The position numbers and the translations under genes are program-made. Positions 1 to 8,759 of a DNA stretch of 11,521 nt are shown here, in pieces (position 1 is the stretch's first letter; each line of letters starts with the position of its first letter). Below the pieces are notes generated by a model. It searched no databases. It worked only from the letters and a program-made list of their open reading frames with translations, and was not told the DNA's origin. The stretch is from Lysobacterales bacterium (GTDB lineage: Bacteria; Pseudomonadota; Gammaproteobacteria; Xanthomonadales; S139-57): contig JALWTZ010000404.1 in NCBI GenBank assembly GCA_026993285.1, positions 1 through 11,521 on the forward strand. Reading direction: 5' to 3'.

Positions 1-1618
1 TGAGCAGGCTTTGCACACTGGTTGTCGAACACAGGTAATCCAGACAACGCAAGAAATAGACGAAAAAGTTGCTGGAATCCCCCACATCCCGGTTGTTGTA
101 GACGATGGCCGGCAGACCATTTCCCAGCAGATTGATACTTGCCCACTGCCCCACATCTTCTTCTTGTACATCCGGCACATCCAGACCATCCAGGGTCAAC
201 AGGGCTGGTGTGGCGCAGTTGGCCGCACTGCAACGTGCCATTTTGAGATTTCCGCCAGTGGCATCGTAGTAGGCCACATATACCGTATCGTAAATACCGC
301 GAACAATAGAGCTGTATTGCCCCACATTCCCGGTACTGTCGGCCAGCCAGATTTGTGGGCTGCTGCAGGGTTCATCGTTGCAGGACAGGATTTTCAGATC
401 ACCATTGTCCACATCATAGTAGCTGATCAAGGCATAACCCTGTGGATTGGTCGTGATAGAGGTCCATTGCCCCACATTGCCGCTCTCATCCAGTACCGAG
501 GTGACATGATTGCTGCAGCGGACATCCTGACAACGCGTCAGCAGTAATCCGCCACCCGTGCGATAATGGGAGATCAGGGGAAACCCGTTTTTACCCAGTG
601 TTATAGAACTGTAGGTACCTGCGGAAACACCATTGCCACTGTCAATCACCGTGGACGTTCCGCTAGTGCAAGCCAAATCGTTGCAATGATGCACCTTCAA
701 GGCCCCCAAATTGGCATCCTGGTAGCTAATCACGGTCAGACCATCGCTCCCGACGATCGCCGAATGGGGTGTGGTGGCGGCACCATTGTTATCAATGGTG
801 GTTTTTTGATCCGATGGCCAGGGCAATGCGCCGACACGAAGGGTATTGCCTTCCAGCAACAGACCTTCACCGACTGAAAAGGCCGCGACATCATCCGTTT
901 CACAAACGACGGAGCCATCCATGGCAATAGAGCGAATGGAGGAACCGGCGGCACAACCGTTGCTGACACGACGCTGGATGATACTGCTGTCCACTGACAG
1001 ACTCACTTCTCCAGCATCTCCGCCACCGCTTAAGCCAAAACCGGCAATGACCCCGGTAATATCTCCACCTGCATCATCATCCACTTCACAGGTCACGCTG
1101 CCATCCGGTGCAATGCTGCGTATGGCCGACCCGGCCGCACAACTGCCATTGACCCGCAGTTGAATACTTGAACTGTCCACATCCTCCGCACGCAGGCTGC
1201 CATCGACCACATGCGCGCCCGTAACACTGTTTGCCGCCAGGGACAGTGCCACCTGAGCCTCGGGCGCCGGCTGTATGGCTTGGGTCGGCAACAGTTGTGT
1301 ATAGCCACCCTGAGTTCCTCCGGGACGAACACTGATTTCCAGCCAATAGGCATTACCATCGAATACAAAGGGTTGAAAGTCCAGGGTAACGGTAAAAACG
1401 CCATCTTCCAGCGTGACATCCTGAAACTGGTTACTGCCCAGGATATGGGTGGAAAAGTCATTGGGATCCGCCGCATCCAGCAGGCGAAAGAGTAAATCCA
1501 CATTGCCATTGATTGGCCCGTTGCTATCTGCAAGATGTCCCTGATAGGTAAAGGGCGTGGACTGGGCCACCGTAACCAGAAGGAAAAAACTAAACAGAAT
1601 CGAGGCTGTTTTACGCAT
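1..1618 (-). CDS. Secreted propeller-like repeat protein, 3' end outside the window
   Basis: Frame open from ATG at 1618 to the left edge: 539 codons with no stop, so the C-terminus is missing. GAGGGG lies 5 nt before the ATG. Residues 1-20 form a signal peptide (basic start, hydrophobic core, end near AQS), so the product is probably exported. Residues 22-110 start with FTYQGHLADSNGPINGNVDL, resembling the N-terminal domain of various bacterial surface and tail-fibre-like proteins. Residues 152-181 and 214-243 are two copies of a CAAGSxIRSIAxDGSVxCE unit. From residue 281 come at least five repeats of about 50 residues with the pattern SI-x5-G-x2-LISYYD-x3-G-xLK-x3-C-x4-C; the cysteine pairs are C312/C317, C363/C368, C413/C418, C463/C468 and C525/C530. 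This suggests a beta-propeller with a disulfide per blade. The function is unknown. Base composition looks poorer in G+C than the neighbouring genes, suggesting an accessory or acquired gene. The reading frame is very secure; the fold is inferred. Confidence 0.88.
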   Translation of the reverse strand, partial: MRKTASILFSFFLLVTVAQSTPFTYQGHLADSNGPINGNVDLLFRLLDAADPNDFSTHILGSNQFQDVTLEDGVFTVTLDFQPFVFDGNAYWLEISVRPGGTQGGYTQLLPTQAIQPAPEAQVALSLAANSVTGAHVVDGSLRAEDVDSSSIQLRVNGSCAAGSAIRSIAPDGSVTCEVDDDAGGDITGVIAGFGLSGGGDAGEVSLSVDSSIIQRRVSNGCAAGSSIRSIAMDGSVVCETDDVAAFSVGEGLLLEGNTLRVGALPWPSDQKTTIDNNGAATTPHSAIVGSDGLTVISYQDANLGALKVHHCNDLACTSGTSTVIDSGNGVSAGTYSSITLGKNGFPLISHYRTGGGLLLTRCQDVRCSNHVTSVLDESGNVGQWTSITTNPQGYALISYYDVDNGDLKILSCNDEPCSSPQIWLADSTGNVGQYSSIVRGIYDTVYVAYYDATGGNLKMARCSAANCATPALLTLDGLDVPDVQEEDVGQWASINLLGNGLPAIVYNNRDVGDSSNFFVYFLRCLDYLCSTTSVQSLL

Positions 1619-1647
1619 GGCCACCCCTCACGGCATTCATCGTGAGA

Positions 1648-1665
1648 AGTATATGTCATATTTTA
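1648..1665 (-). promoter_or_regulatory. Possible -10 elements for the secreted repeat protein
   Basis: On the minus strand, TATACT (1648-1653) and TAAAAT (1660-1665) lie in a short AT-rich stretch 30-47 nt upstream of the ATG at 1618. No convincing -35 was found at 16-18 nt (CTGTAT at 17 nt from TATACT is poor). This is the only promoter-like sequence between the receiver gene and this gene, so separate transcription is plausible but unproven. Confidence 0.3.
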
Positions 1666-1699
1666 TCGAGATACAGCTCAGCGTGTTTGCTGGCAAACA

Positions 1700-1727
1700 G
1701 GCGGCCACCGTTTCAACGGCAACCGCC
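1700..1727 (-). terminator. Imperfect hairpin downstream of the receiver gene, possible operon end
   Basis: Inverted repeat with arms GGCGG-nnn-CCGT and ACGG-nnn-CCGCC around a short TGAA/TTCA loop and a 3x3 internal loop, lying 30-57 nt beyond the receiver stop codon. No U-run follows on the minus strand; next comes a second small hairpin (GTTTG-CCAG-CAAAC). It could end or stabilise the accD-to-receiver transcript, but it is not a classic intrinsic terminator. Confidence 0.3.
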
Positions 1728-1756
1728 CTGTGCATGTCCATTTCAACCGGCCGCTT

Positions 1757-2128
1757 TCAAACCTCTTCCAGCGCGGAAATGGCTTGTAACAAATCCCCCG
1801 CATCCCAGGGTTTTTGCAAGGTTTGCAGGGGCAGGTCCCGCGGGTATTGGCTTTGCAGGTGGCGGCTGTCGTAGCCGGTGGTGAGCAGTACGCGCACGCG
1901 CTGGCGCAGCTCCAGCGGCAGGCTTTCCAGCAGCTGGTCGCCCTGCATGTCCGGCAGGCTGTGGTCGAGCAGCAACAGGTCGGGTTGCAGGCCTTCGCTG
2001 ATCATCCCCAGGGCTTCGCGCCCGGAGCCGGCGGCGGTGACCGGGTAGCCGCTTTTTTTCAGCACCATGACCGCCAGCTTGCTGACGGTCAGGTTGTCGT
2101 CCACCACCAGTACATGCGGCTTGCTCAT
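1757..2128 (-). CDS. Stand-alone response-regulator receiver (CheY-like)
   Basis: A 123-residue single receiver domain with no output domain. Seen: the acidic pair D10/D11 in LVVDDN, the phospho-acceptor D55 in LLLLDHSLPD, T84 in the LTTGY switch strand and K106 in LQKPW. Spacing D55-T84-K106 matches the CheY/NarL receiver pattern, so the domain should accept a phosphoryl group on D55 in the cytoplasm. The ATG is one base past the icd stop (TGA-C-ATG) with a GAGG Shine-Dalgarno 5 nt upstream inside the icd end, so translation is probably coupled to icd. No histidine kinase is in the window, and partner and target are unknown. It could act by protein-protein contact as CheY-like proteins do, or be a phosphate sink. 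Family is certain, role is not. Confidence 0.93.
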   Translation of the reverse strand: MSKPHVLVVDDNLTVSKLAVMVLKKSGYPVTAAGSGREALGMISEGLQPDLLLLDHSLPDMQGDQLLESLPLELRQRVRVLLTTGYDSRHLQSQYPRDLPLQTLQKPWDAGDLLQAISALEEV

Positions 2129-2129
2129 G

Positions 2130-3383
<1,254 letters not shown>

Positions 3384-3392
3384 GTCTAACCT

Positions 3393-4868
3393 CTAGTTTT
3401 TACGGGCCGCCTGCCGGGCCTGCTCACTGCGCTTGTCGGAGACGCGCGCCAGATAACTTTCCGCGGACCCGGTGACGTATTCACCGGTGAAACAGGATGT
3501 ATCGTACTGATGGATGGCCGGGTTGCCTTCCCTGCAGGCGGCGATCAGGTCTTCCAGGTCCTGATAGATCAACTCGTCGGCACCGAGGAAGTCGCGTATT
3601 TCCTCGATGCTGCGCTGATGGGCGACAAATTCTTCGGGCGCGGGCATGTCGATGCCATAGATGTTGGGGTAGCGTACCGGTGGAGCCGCCGAGGCGAAAT
3701 AGACCCGGTTGGCACCGGCTTCGCGGGCCATCTGGATGATCTGGCTGGAGGTGGTGCCACGCACGATGGAATCATCCACCAGCAGCACATTCTTGCCCTT
3801 GAATTCCAGTTCGATGGCATTGAGCTTGCGCCGTACCGAACGGCGGCGTTCCGCCTGGCCGGGCATGATGAAGGTGCGGCCAATGTAACGGTTCTTGATA
3901 AAGCCCTCGCGGAATTTCACCCCCAGTTCATGCGCCATGGACAGCGCCGAAGTGCGCGAGGTGTCGGGGATGGGAATGACCACGTCGATATCCAGATGCG
4001 AGAAATCCCGCTTGACCTTGGCCGCCAGCCGCTCGCCCATGCGCAGGCGGGCCTTGTAGACGGAGATGTCGTCCAGCAGGGAATCCGGGCGGGCGAAATA
4101 GACGTACTCGAAGATGCAGGGGTTATGCTGCGGGTCTTGCGCGCAGATTGCGCTGTGCAGGCTGCCGTCCAGGCCGATGAACACCGCCTCGCCGGGGGCC
4201 ACGTCCCGCACCAGGGTGAAATCCAGCGCATCCAGCGCCACGCTTTCGGAGGCCAGCGCGTACTCCACGCCCTGGGCGCTTTCCCGTCGGCCCAGCACCA
4301 GTGGGCGAATGCCCCAGGGGTCGCGAAAACCCAGCACACCATAGCCGGGAATCAGCCCCACCGCCGCGTAGGCACCACGGCAACGGCGATTGACTCCGGA
4401 AACCGCGGCGAACACATCTTCCGGCTGCAATTGCGCGCCGGGGCGCTGGTCCAGTTCGGAGGCAAAGACATTGAGCAACACTTCGGAATCGGATTCGGTG
4501 TTGATATGGCGCCGTTCCTGTTCGAACAGCTCCTGCTTCAGCTCATCGGCATTGATCAGGTTGCCGTTATGACCAAAGGCAATGCCGAAAGGTGAGTTGA
4601 CATAGAAGGGCTGGGCCTCTTCCGGGGAGTCACAACCGGCGGTGGGATAGCGCACATGGCCGATGCCGGCATTGCCCTGGAGAAAATGCCCGTCCACATC
4701 CGCGAACACATCCCGTACCAGACCGTTGCCCCGGTGCATGTTGATGCGCTGCCCGTCCAGGGTGGCGATGCCGGCCGCATCCTGCCCACGATGTTGCAAC
4801 ACAGTCAGGGCGTCATAAATACTGGAGGCCACCGGGCTTGACGCCACCAGGCCGATAATTCCGCACAC
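3393..4868 (-). CDS. purF: Amidophosphoribosyltransferase
   Basis: 491 residues (E. coli PurF 505). First committed step of purine synthesis: PRPP plus glutamine gives 5-phosphoribosylamine. The N-terminal glutamine amidotransferase domain (class II Ntn hydrolase) begins MCGIIGLV with nucleophile Cys2 exposed after Met removal and no propeptide. R26 (QHRGQD), R73 (GHVRYPTAG) and N101/G102 (GHNGN) line the glutamine site. The C-terminal phosphoribosyltransferase domain carries the PRPP loop VLLVDDSIVRGTTS at 361-374 and the flexible-loop region RYIGRTFI. The start is GTG at 4868, fixed by the catalytic Cys2. The cvpA stop abuts it exactly (TGA-GTG), and GAGGAG 9 nt upstream inside cvpA gives a good ribosome site. 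Identity is secure; this is the classical cvpA-purF pair. Confidence 0.98.
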   Translation of the reverse strand: MCGIIGLVASSPVASSIYDALTVLQHRGQDAAGIATLDGQRINMHRGNGLVRDVFADVDGHFLQGNAGIGHVRYPTAGCDSPEEAQPFYVNSPFGIAFGHNGNLINADELKQELFEQERRHINTESDSEVLLNVFASELDQRPGAQLQPEDVFAAVSGVNRRCRGAYAAVGLIPGYGVLGFRDPWGIRPLVLGRRESAQGVEYALASESVALDALDFTLVRDVAPGEAVFIGLDGSLHSAICAQDPQHNPCIFEYVYFARPDSLLDDISVYKARLRMGERLAAKVKRDFSHLDIDVVIPIPDTSRTSALSMAHELGVKFREGFIKNRYIGRTFIMPGQAERRRSVRRKLNAIELEFKGKNVLLVDDSIVRGTTSSQIIQMAREAGANRVYFASAAPPVRYPNIYGIDMPAPEEFVAHQRSIEEIRDFLGADELIYQDLEDLIAACREGNPAIHQYDTSCFTGEYVTGSAESYLARVSDKRSEQARQAARKN

Positions 4869-5429
4869 TCAGGTTTTCTCCTCGACTTTTTCTTTCAGGT
4901 CCAGCAGCAGATCCCTGGCCTGATCCACCGGTGTCGGTGCTTCAAAACGGATATGACGACCAATGGATTCCGGCAGCCAGCCATGCACGGTATTCACCAG
5001 CGGCATCAGGTAGGGTACTACCGTGGACTGCCGCCACCAGGAATCCTGCGGCATGGGCGTCAGCCCGGCGATGAGGAAGAACAGCACCACCATGGCCAGA
5101 CCGCGCACCAGCCCGAAAACCGCGCCCAGCAGGCGGTCGGTGGCTGAAAGGCCGGTGCTTTCCACCAGTTTGCCCAACAGATAGTTGGCAATGCCGCCTA
5201 CAATCAATACCAGCACGAACAGGCCGATGAAAGCCATGCCGGCCCGCACCGAGGGCTCATCCACATAGCCGGTGAGATAACCGCGCAATTCACCGGAAAA
5301 GGCAAAGGCCACCCAGAAGGCCAAAGCCCAGACCAGCAGGGAAAAGGCCTCCTTGATGAAGCCGCGAAACAGGCTGACCAGGGTGGAAAGCAACAACACA
5401 CCCACGATAGCCCAGTCAAATCCGGTCAT
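4869..5429 (-). CDS. cvpA: CvpA family inner-membrane protein
   Basis: 186 residues, slightly longer than E. coli CvpA (about 162). Four hydrophobic helices are visible at about 5-22, 28-46, 63-86 and 101-124, with the family-typical RGFIKEAFSL after helix 1 and DRLLGAVFGLVRG before helix 4, then a soluble tail of about 60 residues ending in a charged KEKVEEKT. CvpA is known from colicin V production and envelope stress/bile resistance; its biochemical activity is not established. The ATG lies 18 nt after the upstream SPOR-protein stop with AGGAG 8 nt before it, and the gene abuts purF downstream. Linkage to purF is conserved widely and supports the call. Confidence 0.95.
   Translation of the reverse strand: MTGFDWAIVGVLLLSTLVSLFRGFIKEAFSLLVWALAFWVAFAFSGELRGYLTGYVDEPSVRAGMAFIGLFVLVLIVGGIANYLLGKLVESTGLSATDRLLGAVFGLVRGLAMVVLFFLIAGLTPMPQDSWWRQSTVVPYLMPLVNTVHGWLPESIGRHIRFEAPTPVDQARDLLLDLKEKVEEKT
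4878..4883 (-). promoter_or_regulatory. Ribosome binding site for purF GTG start
   Basis: GAGGAG on the minus strand, inside the last codons of cvpA, 9 nt before the GTG at 4868. Together with the need for Cys at position 2 it settles the non-ATG start and suggests termination-reinitiation coupling at TGA-GTG. Confidence 0.75.
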
Positions 5430-5447
5430 TTTGCATGCTCCTGTTCA

Positions 5448-6530
5448 TCACGGGCTTTTCACCAGCATGCCCTGGCTCAGCCCGGCCTTGCGCGCCAGCC
5501 GTTGCAGCACCTGCTTTGCCTGTGCCTGATCGGCATAAGGGCCCACCCGCACCCGGTAGCGGGTTTGCTGGGCGTTTTCCAGCGGTTCCACATAGGCGGG
5601 AAAATCCAGCTTGCGCAGGCGGGTGGTCAGTTTGTCGGCATTCTTGCGCGCCTTGAAGCTGCCCACCTGCACCGCCCAGCCCTGCAGGGCAGGGGCCACA
5701 TCCGTTCGTGCCTGCAGGGCCGGCTCGGCCGCTCCCGCCTGAAACAACCGCGCTTCTTTCAGGCCCAGCTTCTGCAACAGCTTCTGCTGTTGTTGATTGG
5801 CAGTGGACTGATCCGCCCATGCACCACAACGAACACGATGCAATGTGCGGCTACCGGAAGTAAACACGCCTACCTGGCAGGGAAACCCGGCATTGACACC
5901 ACGCCGGGCCAGCCGCTCAGCATTGTTCTTGCGGGAAAACACCCCCAGTTGCACCCACCAGCCCCTTGCGCTTGCCGGATCGACGGTAGTTGCTGGCTGC
6001 GCGGATGCCGGTGCTGGCGGCGTTGCCACGGCCTCCGGTTGCCGTGTGCCCTGTGGCTCGGCAATGGTCTGTGGTTCGGCCACGGGTGACGGATGGGTGA
6101 CGGTGGATTCTTCTATCACCGATGCCGTCTCATGACTTGTACTGACGGGAGGCGTCCCGGTTTCTTGCGGTACTTGCGCTTCGGCCTGCGTGTCGGCCGG
6201 ACTGCCAACAGGGGATTCATTCGCGGGTTCCGGGGTGGCCGCTGTGGTCGTGGTTGCTGTAGCCACTTCCGCCAGCGGTTCCTGTGGCAGCAGATCCAGG
6301 CTTGTGTTTCCGGCCGGTTCCGCAGGGGTGCGCTCACCCGTTTTTTCCGGTTCTTCCAGCAGCGGAATGGTCTCGCCCTCGCCTTCGAAAGCCGGGCGCT
6401 CGGGCAGGCCCAGGCGGACCGTACGCTCAACCGGCCGGGGTTCGCCATCCAGCAGCATGGGCAGGAAAATCACTGCCAACGCCACCAGCACCGCCGCGCC
6501 CACCAGTCGTTGCTTCAGTCGATCATCCAC
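5448..6530 (-). CDS. DedD-like cell-division protein with two SPOR domains
   Basis: 360 residues starting at GTG 6530 (M-DDRLKQRLVGAA). Topology: short cytoplasmic start, one membrane helix at about 9-27, a Pro/Thr/Glu/Ala-rich low-complexity periplasmic linker at 28-188, SPOR domain 1 at about 190-264 (WWVQLGVFSRKNNAERLARR) and SPOR domain 2 at about 284-358 (WAVQVGSFKARKNADKL, RYRVRVGPYAD). SPOR domains bind septal peptidoglycan stripped of stem peptides, so a role at the division site is likely. The usual DedD carries one SPOR domain; this one has two. SPOR 1 contains C218 and C235, a possible disulfide in the periplasm. A TTG two codons upstream (6536) was not chosen because GAGGG lies 7 nt before the GTG but only 1 nt before the TTG. 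Position between folC and cvpA matches the conserved cluster. Confidence 0.93.
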   Translation of the reverse strand: MDDRLKQRLVGAAVLVALAVIFLPMLLDGEPRPVERTVRLGLPERPAFEGEGETIPLLEEPEKTGERTPAEPAGNTSLDLLPQEPLAEVATATTTTAATPEPANESPVGSPADTQAEAQVPQETGTPPVSTSHETASVIEESTVTHPSPVAEPQTIAEPQGTRQPEAVATPPAPASAQPATTVDPASARGWWVQLGVFSRKNNAERLARRGVNAGFPCQVGVFTSGSRTLHRVRCGAWADQSTANQQQQKLLQKLGLKEARLFQAGAAEPALQARTDVAPALQGWAVQVGSFKARKNADKLTTRLRKLDFPAYVEPLENAQQTRYRVRVGPYADQAQAKQVLQRLARKAGLSQGMLVKSP

Positions 6531-6537
6531 GCACAAA

Positions 6538-6542
6538 CCCTC
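6538..6542 (-). promoter_or_regulatory. Ribosome binding site deciding the SPOR-protein start
   Basis: GAGGG on the minus strand, 7 nt from GTG 6530. This spacing is normal for the GTG and too short for the alternative TTG at 6536. The resulting N-terminus (DDRLKQRLVG) also matches the usual DedD-like start. Confidence 0.7.
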
Positions 6543-6562
6543 GCCAGATACGCCGCCTCATT

Positions 6563-7849
6563 CTACCCGCTTTTGTTTGTGGATGGGGGATCGACGACCG
6601 CCGCCACGGTAAAAAAGGAACCGCAAACCAGCACGGTATCATTCGTTCCGGCCACCGTGCGGGCATGGGCCAGTGCCGTTGCCGGTGAAGGGAAATATCC
6701 GTCTGCCTGAATACCCATGCGTGCTGCCAGTGCTTCAGCCGGCAGGCCGCGCGGCACCTCCAGCCCGGCCAGCCACCAGCGCCCCACATGCGGTTGCAGG
6801 GCAGCAGCCATGGCAGGCAGATCCTTGTCCTCCAGCGCTGCGAAGACCAGCTGCAGGGGCGCATGGGCCGCCAGCCAGGGTTGCAGTGCTTCCAGTGCCG
6901 CCGGGTTGTGCCCCACATCCAGCCAGACCCGGCTATCTTCCGGCCAGGGCTGCAGGCGGCCCGGCACGCGCACGGCAGCCAGCGCGGCAGGCAAGGCCTT
7001 CCGGCAAAGCCGGATGCCCCGCTGCCCTTCCAGGGCGTGCAGGGCGGCCAGTGCACCGGCCAGGTTCTCTTGCTGCCATGCACCGTGCATGGCCAGGGGT
7101 GGAAGTTCCAGGCCCCGGTCACCCTGCTGCCAGTACAGGCCGGCAGGAGTGGCCCGCAGCTGAAAATCCCGCCCCAGTTGCAGCAGGGGCGCACCCAGTT
7201 CGCTGGCTGCCTGCCGGATGCTGGCCGGTGGCCGTCGGTCGGAACAGATCAGCGGCCTCCCGCTTCGGGCAATGCCGGCCTTTTCCCTGCCGATGTTTTC
7301 CCGATCATGGCCCAGCCAGTCCTGGTGATCCAGGCCGATGCGGGTGATGACCGCCACATCGGCATCGATGATATTCACCGCGTCCAGCCGGCCGCCCAGG
7401 CCCACCTCCAGCACCACCACATCCACGGCCTGCTGCCGTGCCAGCCACAAGGCCGCCAGGGTGCCGTATTCAAAATAGCTGAGGGAAATCTCGCCACGAG
7501 CCTGCTCGATGGCTTCAAAGGCACGCACCAGCGCTGCATCCGTCACCGGCTGGCCAGCAATGCGCACGCGTTCGTTGTAGTACAGCAGGTGGGGCGATGT
7601 GTAAGCCAGCGTGCGCTGGCCGGATGCGCGCAAGCCGGCCTCGAGGAAGGCTACCGTGGAACCCTTGCCATTGGTGCCGGCCACGGTGACGGTGGGCTGG
7701 CACCAAGGGAACAGTCCCAGCCTTTCGGCCACGCTGCGGACCCGTTGCAGACCCAGATCGATTTCCCGGGGGTGCAGCTGTACCTGCCAGTCCAGCCAGT
7801 CCCGCAGGCTGGCACCCGCCGCGGGGGCTTCAGTCCTGCCCGGCTTCAC
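6563..7849 (-). CDS. folC: Bifunctional folylpolyglutamate / dihydrofolate synthase
   Basis: 428 residues from GTG 7849. Adds glutamate to dihydropteroate (making dihydrofolate) and to reduced folates, ATP-dependent, cytoplasmic. Mur-ligase-type motifs seen in this numbering: LHPREIDLGLQRV near the N-terminus, ATP loop GTNGKGS at 58-64, TSPHLLYYNERVRI from 84, SYFEYGT at 124-130, EVGLGGRLDAVN at 148-159, DHQDWLG at 174-180, REKAGI with K190 (expected carbamylated lysine) and LDVGHNPAA in the C-terminal domain. The start is inferred: the frame stays open to a GTG at 7948 deep inside accD, but homologues begin just before the S-L-R-D-W-L segment, and GTG 7849 is the only standard start there. 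This overlaps the accD 3' end by 20 bases. The Shine-Dalgarno is weak (GGGAAAG), consistent with coupling. A gap of 32 nt follows before the SPOR gene. Confidence 0.94.
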   Translation of the reverse strand: MKPGRTEAPAAGASLRDWLDWQVQLHPREIDLGLQRVRSVAERLGLFPWCQPTVTVAGTNGKGSTVAFLEAGLRASGQRTLAYTSPHLLYYNERVRIAGQPVTDAALVRAFEAIEQARGEISLSYFEYGTLAALWLARQQAVDVVVLEVGLGGRLDAVNIIDADVAVITRIGLDHQDWLGHDRENIGREKAGIARSGRPLICSDRRPPASIRQAASELGAPLLQLGRDFQLRATPAGLYWQQGDRGLELPPLAMHGAWQQENLAGALAALHALEGQRGIRLCRKALPAALAAVRVPGRLQPWPEDSRVWLDVGHNPAALEALQPWLAAHAPLQLVFAALEDKDLPAMAAALQPHVGRWWLAGLEVPRGLPAEALAARMGIQADGYFPSPATALAHARTVAGTNDTVLVCGSFFTVAAVVDPPSTNKSG

Positions 7850-8759
7850 CGCTTTCCCGGGGTGCCTCCATGGTTGCTTCCGTCTGCGCCGGGCCGGGCT
7901 GCCAGTGACGATGGTGCAGCAGGCTGAGCAGGTTGTGAATACGGTCACGCATCTCCCGGCGATCCACGATCTGGTCCAGCGCGCCGTGTTCCAGCAGAAA
8001 CTCGGAACGCTGAAAGCCTTCAGGCAGGGTTTCGCGCACGGTCTGCTCGATCACCCGCGGGCCGGCAAAGCCGATCAGCGCCTTCGGCTCGGCCAGGTTG
8101 ATGTCACCCAGCATGGCCAGGCTGGCGGAAACCCCGCCCATGGTGGGGTCGGTCATCACCGAGATGAACGGCAAGCCGGCCTTGCGCATGCGGCCCAGGG
8201 CCGCGCTGGTCTTGGCCATTTGCATCAGGGAGAACAGGCTTTCCTGCATGCGCGCGCCACCGGAGGTGCTGAAGCAGACCAGCGGCAGTTGCTGTTCCAG
8301 ACAGCGCTCCACGCCGGCAACGAAACGGGCACCCACCACCGCTCCCATGGACCCCCCCATGAAGCGGAACTCGAAGGCGGCAGCCACCAGAGGCATTTGC
8401 TTGAGGCTGCCCTGCATGACCACCAGGGCATCTTTTTCTCCCGTGGCCTTCTGCGCCTGGCTGAGGCGATCCTTGTATTTTTTGGAATCCCGGAACTTCA
8501 GCGGATCGGCAGGGGCGATATCCGCAGCGATTTCCTCCCGCTCCCCTTCATCAAGGAAGGCGTTCAACCGGGTGCGGGCGGAGATGCGCATGTGATGGCC
8601 ACACTTGGGGCAGACATGCAGGCCGCGCTCCAGTTCCGGCCGGTAGAGTACCTGCTGGCAGGCGGGGCACTTGTCCCACAGGCCTTCCGGTACATTGTGT
8701 TTGTTTCCGCCTTCCGTTCGAATGCGCGAAGGCATCAGCCGCTGGAACCAGTTGGTCAT
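7830..8759 (-). CDS. accD: Acetyl-CoA carboxylase carboxyltransferase subunit beta
   Basis: 309 residues (E. coli AccD 304). With AccA it transfers the carboxyl group from biotin on AccB to acetyl-CoA, giving malonyl-CoA for fatty-acid synthesis. The N-terminal zinc ribbon has C31-x2-C34 and C50-x2-C53. The crotonase-fold carboxyltransferase domain carries STSGGARMQES at about 164-174 and the oxyanion/acyl-CoA segment DPTMGGVSAS at 204-213, then GFAGPRVIEQT at 230-240. The C-terminus is a loose acidic/Pro-rich tail. ATG at 8759 has AGGT upstream and matches the family start (MTNWFQRLMP). It is the first gene of the minus-strand operon; accA is not in the window, as is usual. Identity is secure. 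Confidence 0.98.
   Translation of the reverse strand: MTNWFQRLMPSRIRTEGGNKHNVPEGLWDKCPACQQVLYRPELERGLHVCPKCGHHMRISARTRLNAFLDEGEREEIAADIAPADPLKFRDSKKYKDRLSQAQKATGEKDALVVMQGSLKQMPLVAAAFEFRFMGGSMGAVVGARFVAGVERCLEQQLPLVCFSTSGGARMQESLFSLMQMAKTSAALGRMRKAGLPFISVMTDPTMGGVSASLAMLGDINLAEPKALIGFAGPRVIEQTVRETLPEGFQRSEFLLEHGALDQIVDRREMRDRIHNLLSLLHHRHWQPGPAQTEATMEAPRESGEAGQD

Noticed and set aside
1093..1659. Minus-strand open frame of 188 codons
   Set aside because: Shifted frame of the secreted repeat protein; Trp/Arg/Met-rich without motifs, whereas the other frame gives a signal peptide and repeats and runs open for 539 codons.
3510..4595. Plus-strand open frame of 361 codons
   Set aside because: Antisense to purF, whose catalytic residues are all present on the minus strand.
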